A stretch of 64,000 nt of DNA, taken from positions 20,428 to 84,427 of the forward strand of contig CANQMA010000003.1 of the NCBI GenBank assembly GCA_947624875.1, written 5' to 3'. The notes under the pieces are model-generated. The model worked only from the letters and a program-made list of their open reading frames with translations. It had not been told where the DNA came from and did no database searches. Made by a program: the position numbers and the translations under genes. Source of the DNA: an uncultured Lachnospiraceae bacterium. Its GTDB lineage: Bacteria; Bacillota; Clostridia; Lachnospirales; Lachnospiraceae. Below are positions 29,257 to 38,528 of this stretch, one piece after another (positions within the stretch are counted from its first letter, which is position 1; every line of letters starts with the position of its first letter).

Positions 29257-29883
29257 ATGAGCGATACGTTGTATGTAAAGATGAGCCAGTCTAAAGAATT
29301 GACGGATGGCGTTGTCACGGTGGGCGATGTGGCGCAGCTGCAATGCAAAAATGAAGCGATTGTCAATCGGATAAAAACGGAAAAACTTCTTCGGGACCAT
29401 ACCGGCGGGAAAAAGCGGTATGTTGTATCTATCATGGAAATCATAGGGATTTCTGACCGCCTGTTTGAAAATGTTTCCGTTCAGAATATAGGAGAAACAG
29501 AATGCGTTGTGGAATTCAAAAACAGAATTGCCAAAAATCCTGTTTTAAATGTGGTAAAAGTCATTATCGTCTGTGTCCTCTTATTCTTCGGCGCAGGATT
29601 TTCCATCATGTCCTTTAATAATGATATTGACGTCAGCAAAATGTTTTCACAGATTGTTTCGAGATTTTCCGTTGACCATCAGATCGGCGTGAAAATTCTT
29701 GAGACCAGTTACTCCATCGGAATTGGTCTGGGGATTATTGTTTTTTATAATCACTTTGTGAACAGGAAATTGTCCAAAGACCCAACGCCGGTGGAGGTCG
29801 AGATGCAAAAATATGAACAGGAGATTAACATGGCGATCATTGCAGAATCAGGCAAAGGAAACGGAAAGAATTTAGCAAAATGA
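29257..29883 (+). CDS. spoVAA: Stage V sporulation protein AA
   Basis: N-terminal beta domain plus TMs; position after sigF and before spoVAB. Confidence 0.85.
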   Translation: MSDTLYVKMSQSKELTDGVVTVGDVAQLQCKNEAIVNRIKTEKLLRDHTGGKKRYVVSIMEIIGISDRLFENVSVQNIGETECVVEFKNRIAKNPVLNVVKVIIVCVLLFFGAGFSIMSFNNDIDVSKMFSQIVSRFSVDHQIGVKILETSYSIGIGLGIIVFYNHFVNRKLSKDPTPVEVEMQKYEQEINMAIIAESGKGNGKNLAK

Positions 29884-30320
29884 CAGGGTTACAGGATTGT
29901 TTATTAGGAATTATAGGAGTCAGCGCCGGCATGCTGATTGCAGCAGGACTGGTCGCATTGATCACGACCACAGGCGTGATTACCAGAATGGCGGACAAAA
30001 CGCATACAGCGGATTTTGTAAAAGGATATGAGAATGCTGTTTTTTTTGGAGGAGTTCTTTGGAATCTTTTTTGGATTTTTCCGGTCTCGCTTCCATTTCC
30101 GGGAACGTATGGTCTGCTCTTTTTGACGCTGCTCTCCTTATGCCAGGGAATCTTTGTGGGATGTCTTACCGTTTCCCTGGCTGAGGCGCTCAATGGGTTT
30201 GCTATTTTTGGCAGAAGAATCAAACTTTCCAAAGGAATCGGAACTGTCATCTTATGCTTTGCATTAGGAAAGACGGTTTATGCATTACTGCAGTTCTGGT
30301 TTGGAATGATTAAAGGGTAA
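29880..30320 (+). CDS. spoVAB: Stage V sporulation protein AB
   Basis: ITRMADKTHTADFVKGYENAVFFGGVLWNLFWIF; operon position. Confidence 0.88.
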   Translation: MTGLQDCLLGIIGVSAGMLIAAGLVALITTTGVITRMADKTHTADFVKGYENAVFFGGVLWNLFWIFPVSLPFPGTYGLLFLTLLSLCQGIFVGCLTVSLAEALNGFAIFGRRIKLSKGIGTVILCFALGKTVYALLQFWFGMIKG

Positions 30321-30392
30321 AACGTCTGCATGATGGCGGTAAAATTTTTATCGTTTCATTTCATAAATTGAGGAGAATAGAAGGGGTATCAT

Positions 30393-30842
30393 ATGATTAG
30401 TGATGAACAAAAAAAGCAATATAATGATTATATTAAACAGATTACGCCAAACAATAGTCTGGCGAAAGACATGCTCAATGCATTTTGGATTGGAGGGCTG
30501 ATTTGCCTGATGGGGCAGGTCTGGCTGGAACTGTTTATGTATTTTGGAATCAACAAAGAGGATGCAGCGCTTTGGACAACGATTGTTCTAATTTTGGAGA
30601 GTGTTCTTTTGACAGGATTCGGATTATATTCGAAGATTGCAAAATATGGCGGCGCGGGCACCTTGGTTCCCATTACCGGATTTGCAAACGGGGTTGCGTC
30701 ATCTGCCATTGAGTTCCGCATGGAAGGAGAAGTCCTTGGCCTTGGCAGTAAAATTTTTACGATTGCCGGACCGGTCATCCTATACGGAATTTTATCGAGC
30801 TGGATTGCAGGAATTATCTATTTAATTATCAAAGCATTTTAA
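30393..30842 (+). CDS. spoVAC: Stage V sporulation protein AC
   Basis: MLNAFWIGGLICLMGQ, KYGGAGTLVPITGFANGVASSAIEFRMEGEVLGLGSKIF. Confidence 0.93.
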   Translation: MISDEQKKQYNDYIKQITPNNSLAKDMLNAFWIGGLICLMGQVWLELFMYFGINKEDAALWTTIVLILESVLLTGFGLYSKIAKYGGAGTLVPITGFANGVASSAIEFRMEGEVLGLGSKIFTIAGPVILYGILSSWIAGIIYLIIKAF

Positions 30843-30874
30843 GAGTGAAGACTGATTGCGGAATGATCAAAAAA

Positions 30875-30960
30875 TAATTGCCCATGGATTGTTGTTTCGC
30901 GGCAGAAGCGTTATATTTCTCTGTATCGCTTTTCCGTTCATAACAGCCCGTGGGCAATTA
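30875..30960. terminator. Long stem-loop between convergent spoVAC and putP
   Basis: TAATTGCCCATGGATTGTT / AACAGCCCGTGGGCAATTA stem (19 positions, one mismatch, wobbles) around a structured loop. Confidence 0.5.
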
Positions 30961-30982
30961 AATTTTAATCATATTTGTGAGT

Positions 30983-32527
30983 CTATATCTGCGCGTCTTT
31001 GACTGCGTCAAATTCTTCCACGATTTCTTTCTCCGGAGCCGGCGTCAGAAGGCTGACAACGACAATCATGAGAGAGGAAACAATGAAAGCAGGAAGCAGT
31101 TCATAGATATCAAAAGCGCCGCCGAGAGGACGGACAATAAATTTCCAGATAAATACCATCGCGCCACCGGAGATTACGCCTGCAATTGCGCCATACCGGT
31201 TGGAACGTTTCCAAAACAGCGCAAAGAGCATCAGCGGACCAAATGTAGCGCCAAATCCTGCCCATGCAAAAGACACGATTGTAAAGATGTTGCTGTCCGG
31301 GTCGCTTGCCAGAATGACACCGATGATTGCAATGACAATCACTGCGCCACGGGCAACCAGCATTTTTTTCTTATCTGAAATGTGAATTCCAAAGACACCT
31401 TCTAACAGGTTTTCTGAAACACTTGATGAAGCTGCGAGCAGTTGAGAATCCGATGTGGACATTGTGGACGCCAGAATACCGGCAAGGATCACACCGGCCA
31501 GGATTGCGAATACGATACCGTAACTGCTCAACAGATGTGAAATCGCAACAATAACCGTTTCGCTGTCTGCGTGACCGCCTTCACCGGTCAGTGCGTCAAT
31601 TTTTCCATGCGCAGTCATACTGTAACCAATGACGCCGATAAATAAGGCAATCGCCATGGAAATGACTACCCAGATACTTGCAACTCTTCTGGACAGTTTC
31701 AGTTTGTCAGTCTTTTCAATTGCCATAAACCGCAAAAGGATATGCGGCATTCCGAAATATCCAAGCCCCCATGCCAGAGTGGAAACAATCGGAATAAAGC
31801 CAAAAGAGGAAGTTTCTTTCGTAAAGACATTCGTTGTTGCATCCAATGAAAAGAATTCAGGAATCTTTGCGGCTGCTGCAGTGACTTCATGTACGCCACC
31901 GACAGACCATATGCCAAAGACCACAACGATAATCAATGCAATCGACATAATGATACTCTGGATAAAGTCCGTTGTACTTGCAGCCAAAAATCCTCCTAAA
32001 GTTGTATAAGCAATAATGATGACCGCGCTGACAATCATCGCTATCATATAATCGACACCGAATAAAGAATGGAACAGTTTTCCACATGCTGCAAATCCGG
32101 AAGCGGTATATGGTACAAAGAAGATAATAATAATCAAAGCGGACAGACCTTTTAATACTTTTTTGTCGCGGTAACGGTTGGCAAAAAAGTCCGGAATAGT
32201 AATGGAACGGTTGATTGCGGAATATTTACGAAGACGTTTTGCAACGATTAACCAGTTTACATAAGTACCGATTGCAAGCCCCGTAATGGTCCAAAATACT
32301 TCGGTAATTCCGGTTAAGTACGCCAGACCGGGAAGACCCATCAGAAGGTAACTGCTCATGTCGGATGCTTCCGCGCTCATTGCCGTTACAAATGGTCCCA
32401 GTTTACGACCGCCTAAATAAAAATCTCCTGCCGTGTTACTTTTTTTTGAATAGTAGATTCCTACTGCCACAATTGCCGCGATATAGACAATAATGGAGAT
32501 CAGAATCCCCCAATTAGAACTAGACAT
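30983..32527 (-). CDS. putP: Sodium/proline symporter-like (SSS family)
   Basis: GDFYLGGRKLGPFVTAMSAEASDMSSYLLMGLPGLAY; start set at MSSSNWG. Confidence 0.9.
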   Translation of the reverse strand: MSSSNWGILISIIVYIAAIVAVGIYYSKKSNTAGDFYLGGRKLGPFVTAMSAEASDMSSYLLMGLPGLAYLTGITEVFWTITGLAIGTYVNWLIVAKRLRKYSAINRSITIPDFFANRYRDKKVLKGLSALIIIIFFVPYTASGFAACGKLFHSLFGVDYMIAMIVSAVIIIAYTTLGGFLAASTTDFIQSIIMSIALIIVVVFGIWSVGGVHEVTAAAAKIPEFFSLDATTNVFTKETSSFGFIPIVSTLAWGLGYFGMPHILLRFMAIEKTDKLKLSRRVASIWVVISMAIALFIGVIGYSMTAHGKIDALTGEGGHADSETVIVAISHLLSSYGIVFAILAGVILAGILASTMSTSDSQLLAASSSVSENLLEGVFGIHISDKKKMLVARGAVIVIAIIGVILASDPDSNIFTIVSFAWAGFGATFGPLMLFALFWKRSNRYGAIAGVISGGAMVFIWKFIVRPLGGAFDIYELLPAFIVSSLMIVVVSLLTPAPEKEIVEEFDAVKDAQI

Positions 32528-32682
32528 AATATTCTCCTTTTCACTAAAAATTTCAAACAATTTCTTATTGTAATATAAAAAACGGTTAAAAGCAAGAAAA
32601 TTGGAGATAGTAATGCCATATCAAAGTCTGCATATCAAGGAATAGGCGGCTTAATACAAATATCTGAGAATGGAGAAATAAC

Positions 32683-33693
32683 ATGGGAAAAATATTAGGG
32701 AAGCAGAGTATTGTCTTTGAAAATCCTCCCTATATCATTGAGGGAGCATCTGTGGTCGGACCGAAAGAGGGGGAAGGACCGCTGGGAAAATTATTTGACG
32801 TGGTAGAACAGGATCCAATGCTCGGACAGGATTCGTGGGAAGATGCAGAAAGTCTCTTACAGAAAGAAGCGCTGCAGAAAGTTTTACTAAAGGCAAGAAT
32901 CAACAGAGCAGATATTCGATATATTTTTGCAGGCGATCTGCTGGGGCAGCTGATCGGAACTACGTTTGGCGTCCTGGAATATGAAATTCCCCTATTCGGT
33001 ATTTATGGAGCGTGTTCCACGATGGGAGAAGCATTGAGTCTTGCGGCAATCATGGTAGAAGCGGGAAATGCAGAAAATGTCGTGGCAATGACCTCAAGTC
33101 ATTTTGCCAGCGCGGAACGCCAGTTTCGTTTTCCGCTGGAATATGGAAACCAGCGACCGTTTTCCGCCACATGGACCGTGACGGGAGCCGGCGCAGTGGT
33201 TATCGGAAAAGGAAAGGGATTTGCAAAGATCACTGGAATTACGACCGGAAAGATTGTTGATTATGGTGTAAAAGATGCGCAGAACATGGGCGCATGCATG
33301 GCTCCGGCGGCAGCAGATATTCTTTACCAGCATTTTCAGGATTTTAACAGCACACCGGCAGATTACGATAAGATCATTACCGGAGACCTGGGACTGGTAG
33401 GAAAAACAATTCTGTTTGACCTGCTGAATGAACATGGTTATGATATCGCCAAAGTTCATATGGACTGCGGGGTGGAAATGTTTGATGCATCGGAGCAGGA
33501 TACGCATGCCGGTGGCAGTGGATGCGGCTGTGCGGCAACCGTATTGACCAGTTATATTTTCAAACAGCTGAAGAAAAAAGCATATAAGAAAATCTTATTT
33601 ATTCCGACAGGAGCGCTGCACTCAACAATCAGTTTCAATGAAGGAAACAGCGTTCCGGGAATCGCGCACTGCGTGCAGATAGAGTGTTGTTAA
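32683..33693 (+). CDS. spoVAD: Stage V sporulation protein AD
   Basis: thiolase-like fold: INRADIRYIFAGDLLGQLIGTTFGV, GIYGACSTMGEALSLA, DCGVEMFDASEQDTHAGGSGCGC. Confidence 0.95.
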   Translation: MGKILGKQSIVFENPPYIIEGASVVGPKEGEGPLGKLFDVVEQDPMLGQDSWEDAESLLQKEALQKVLLKARINRADIRYIFAGDLLGQLIGTTFGVLEYEIPLFGIYGACSTMGEALSLAAIMVEAGNAENVVAMTSSHFASAERQFRFPLEYGNQRPFSATWTVTGAGAVVIGKGKGFAKITGITTGKIVDYGVKDAQNMGACMAPAAADILYQHFQDFNSTPADYDKIITGDLGLVGKTILFDLLNEHGYDIAKVHMDCGVEMFDASEQDTHAGGSGCGCAATVLTSYIFKQLKKKAYKKILFIPTGALHSTISFNEGNSVPGIAHCVQIECC

Positions 33694-33705
33694 AAGGAGC
33701 AGGAT

Positions 33706-34059
33706 ATGATATTTTTAAAAGCATTTTTCGTTGGAGGAGCAATTTGTGCTTTAACACAGATTGTGATTGACAAAACAAAACTGACGCCGGCAAGAATTAT
33801 GGTCGGCATTGTCTGCCTTGGCGTATTTTTAAGCGCGCTGGGAATTTACCAGCCGTTGGCAGATTTTGCAGGCGCCGGAGCCACGGTTCCCCTGTTAGGA
33901 TTCGGACACAATCTCTGGAAGGGAATCAAAGAAGCCATTGATGCACAGGGGGTGCTAGGATTGTTCACCGGTGGATTTAAGGCAAGCGCTGTGGGCATCT
34001 CTGCAGCGTTGGTGCTCAGCTATCTTGGAGCGCATATCTTCAAGTCAAAAATGTCCTAG
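33706..34059 (+). CDS. spoVAE: Stage V sporulation protein AE
   Basis: KAFFVGGAICALTQIVIDKTKLTPARIMV, GAGATVPLLGFGHNLWKG. Confidence 0.94.
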   Translation: MIFLKAFFVGGAICALTQIVIDKTKLTPARIMVGIVCLGVFLSALGIYQPLADFAGAGATVPLLGFGHNLWKGIKEAIDAQGVLGLFTGGFKASAVGISAALVLSYLGAHIFKSKMS

Positions 34060-34161
34060 ATTTGAAAAATCTGGTAATGTTGCAAAAATTCACCGGAAAC
34101 TTAATATTTTTAAACAAATAACAATTATACCTTATTAAATTAAGGAATACAAAGGTAATAG

Positions 34162-34190
34162 TTGAAAAAATTAAGGTCCTATTATATAAT
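34162..34190 (+). promoter_or_regulatory. SigA-type promoter of gdhA
   Basis: TTGAAA-N17-TATAAT. Confidence 0.8.
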
Positions 34191-34341
34191 TTTACTCAGT
34201 GTTAAAAGGCGCGGACTGAGAAACAGAAGGATTTTGTCTGATAGGAGCATGGGAAATGCAGACATCATAGTTGGTTTGGCAAAATACAAATTGTACTTTA
34301 TTTCGTAAAGTCTTTTGCACAGAGATTAAAAAATATTTTAG

Positions 34342-35688
<1,347 letters not shown>

Positions 35689-35710
35689 TATCATTTGATC
35701 TGAATCAAAT

Positions 35711-35754
35711 AAAAAAGGCGCTGGGCGCACTAAAACGTGCCCGGCGCCTTTTTT
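35711..35754. terminator. Bidirectional terminator between gdhA and PBP gene
   Basis: AAAAAAGGCGCTGGGCGCAC..GTGCCCGGCGCCTTTTTT between convergent genes. Confidence 0.9.
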
Positions 35755-35777
35755 ATATGCTGAAAATTTCGAAAGAA

Positions 35778-38351
35778 TTATTCCTCGTTCTCTTTCTCGT
35801 TTTCGTTGTCCTGTGATTTTGTCTTTTTTGACGAAGTATTTTCGGAATCTTTTGTTTTTTCAGTATCCGATGCACTTTTCTTTTCCGTTTCCGCAGAATT
35901 TGTGCTGCTTTCTGTTTTGGTTGAATTATAGTTTGAAGTATAGGAATACTTTGACGCGGAATGATACGTACATTTATCCGGCTGTGTTCCTTTGGCATAA
36001 TATTCGGATTTGGATGATGATACCGGACAGACTCCCTTAATTGCAGTTTTTCCGGAAGAAGCACAGATGTCGTATTTTTTCACATCAGAACTCATTTTAA
36101 AATCTTTCTTTTTATACTTTTTCTTTTCGTTAATCCGGTTCATGATTTTTGCCCAGAGGCGTTCATGATAGGCCTGATCCCCGGAAAGCTCTTTATTTTC
36201 ATCATAACCGGTCCAGATGGATGCGGTAAGATACGGTGTATAACCACAGAACCATAAATCGTAAGAACTGGAAGTGGTACCGGTTTTTCCCGCAACCGGC
36301 ATATCGTTCTCCAATTTACATGCAGTACCGGTTCCTTCTGTAATAACACTGGTCATTGCCTGTGTCAGAAGGGAAGCGGTAGAAGGTTTTAAAACGGTCT
36401 TTGTCGTTGGTGAAGTATTATCCAGCAATACCCTTCCGTTACTGTCGACTACCTGTGAATAAAATACCGGGCGGATATAGGTTCCTTGATTTGCAATCGT
36501 TGCATAAGCAGCGGTCATCTGAAGATTTGTCACACCGTAAGTAATTCCACCAAGGGCAAGCGCCTGCTGAATATCTGTTGATACAGCGCCATTTTTGTCC
36601 ACCTCTTTATCAACAAGAGTAGAAATCCCAAAGTTTTTCAGATAGTCAAATCCAAGCTGCGGAGTGATTTCCGTAAGAACCTTGACGGCGCAGATATTCA
36701 TAGACTGCGCGATTGCTTTGCGCACGGTAACCGTACCCTTGTATCCTTTATACCAGTTATTAACCGGTCTGCCGTTTGCATAATTGTACGGCTCGTCAAC
36801 AATTGTCGTTGACAATGTGTATCCCATAGTGTCTATCGCCGGCGCATAAGTAGATAAAACCTTAAAAGTAGAACCCGGCTGACGTTTCGAATAGGTTGCC
36901 CGATTCATAGACAGACTGGTATTTTTTGTTCCACGGCCGCCGACAATTGCCTTTACATAGCCGGTGTATTGATCCATTACCGTGAATGAAATCTGCGGTT
37001 CCGGAACATAATACAGGGTTTGAACCTGAGAATATCCCAGTTTTTCCTTGATTCCCTTTTTATAATATTTCTTTTTCAAATGTTTCTTGTAATCGTTGAC
37101 ACAGGCTTTGGCTGAATCCTGAGAGTCGAAGAGCAGTTGAAAATTGGACTCGCCAAGGACATTGACATGATAGTCTAAAATATCCTGTTCGTCATACTCG
37201 TCCACGCTTCCGTCAGGATTCTGTACAGCCCAGCGCCAGTTGACGGAGTACTTGATTGTGTACGGGTAATTGGAAGAGTCGGAAAGCTCCTCGTCGCAGA
37301 TTTTCTGAATCGCAGAATCCTGTGTGGTATATATTTTCAGACCACCGCTGTAAACAGCATTGTATGCCTGTGTTTCTGTGTAACCCTTTTTCGTCTGCAG
37401 ATCTTCCATTACCTGTTTGCTGACTTCGTCCACAAAGTAGGAATAAATATTATCATCATTCTTTTCCAGTTCTGTATTGACAGATTTAATCCGTTTATAG
37501 ACATTGTCTTTGATTGCGGTATCATATTCTTCCTGTGTAATATGTCCCGCCTGAAGCATATTGCCCAAAATCTTTTTCCGGCGCTTTTTATTTTCGTCAG
37601 GATTGATAATTGGATTGTAACGGGATGGATTCTGTGTGATTGCCGCAATGACCCCCGCTTCGGAAATTGTAATCTCGCTCACATCTTTATTAAAATAGCG
37701 GTGGGACGCAGCCTGTACACCCAATGTGTTGGAACCCAGATTGATTGTATTGAGATAGGTTTCCAAAATGGTTTCCTTCGGCGTGACTTTCTCAAGCTGT
37801 ACAGCTAAATATTGTTCCTGAACTTTTCTTTTCATGGAAGCGACAAGAGAATCCTCGGAGGTCCAGCCGGTAAATACGTTATTTTTGAGCACCTGCTGGG
37901 TAATCGTACTGGCGCCTTCTGACAGATGTCCTGTAGTCGCTGCCTTATATGCGGCACGGCCGATTCCTTGGATATCAATTCCGTTATGCTCATAGAAACG
38001 GGCGTCCTCCGTGTCGATAAATGCCCATTGCAGATGCTCCGGAACATTTTTGAGATCGACCCGGATACGATTGGAACCTGAAGTGATCAGTTTTGCAATC
38101 TGATTATTTTTTGAATCGTACACTGTCGTGGAATAAGAAGACGGTACGATGGAAATATCATTCATGGAAGGAGCACTTTCAATAACGCCGTTTAACAGTC
38201 CAATGGCAAACGAGCAGCCTACGATCAGAACAAGAAATACAATGAAAATGAATCCCTTCAGCAAGGAAACTAAGGATTTAGAAAATATCTTTTTTTGAAT
38301 TGAAACTAAGTCCTGTTGTTTCTCGATAGTCTCTTTATATCCAAATTTCAT
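35778..38351 (-). CDS. Class A penicillin-binding protein (transglycosylase/transpeptidase)
   Basis: IDTEDARFYEHNGIDIQGIGRAA, EGASTITQQVLKN, RQPGSTFKVLSTYAPA, AGKTGTTSSSYDLWFCGYTP; low-complexity C-terminal tail. Confidence 0.95.
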   Translation of the reverse strand: MKFGYKETIEKQQDLVSIQKKIFSKSLVSLLKGFIFIVFLVLIVGCSFAIGLLNGVIESAPSMNDISIVPSSYSTTVYDSKNNQIAKLITSGSNRIRVDLKNVPEHLQWAFIDTEDARFYEHNGIDIQGIGRAAYKAATTGHLSEGASTITQQVLKNNVFTGWTSEDSLVASMKRKVQEQYLAVQLEKVTPKETILETYLNTINLGSNTLGVQAASHRYFNKDVSEITISEAGVIAAITQNPSRYNPIINPDENKKRRKKILGNMLQAGHITQEEYDTAIKDNVYKRIKSVNTELEKNDDNIYSYFVDEVSKQVMEDLQTKKGYTETQAYNAVYSGGLKIYTTQDSAIQKICDEELSDSSNYPYTIKYSVNWRWAVQNPDGSVDEYDEQDILDYHVNVLGESNFQLLFDSQDSAKACVNDYKKHLKKKYYKKGIKEKLGYSQVQTLYYVPEPQISFTVMDQYTGYVKAIVGGRGTKNTSLSMNRATYSKRQPGSTFKVLSTYAPAIDTMGYTLSTTIVDEPYNYANGRPVNNWYKGYKGTVTVRKAIAQSMNICAVKVLTEITPQLGFDYLKNFGISTLVDKEVDKNGAVSTDIQQALALGGITYGVTNLQMTAAYATIANQGTYIRPVFYSQVVDSNGRVLLDNTSPTTKTVLKPSTASLLTQAMTSVITEGTGTACKLENDMPVAGKTGTTSSSYDLWFCGYTPYLTASIWTGYDENKELSGDQAYHERLWAKIMNRINEKKKYKKKDFKMSSDVKKYDICASSGKTAIKGVCPVSSSKSEYYAKGTQPDKCTYHSASKYSYTSNYNSTKTESSTNSAETEKKSASDTEKTKDSENTSSKKTKSQDNENEKENEE

Positions 38352-38528
38352 AAAAATCCTCCTTTATCCGTACAATTATAGCAAAAACTTTCTATTTAAT
38401 AAAGTAAAAAATATCGACAGGAGAAATCAGAAATTGTCATTTTGTCCTTACCTGCAATCAGATGTTGTCCAATATTGCGGATAATGTTAAAATACAGATA
38501 AAATAAAGTACGGAAAAAGGAGATTGTT

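Noticed and set aside
30977-31378. 133-aa + strand ORF antisense to putP
   Set aside because: Composition is Cys/Asp/His/Asn-rich antisense; no RBS and the minus-strand PutP frame is clear.
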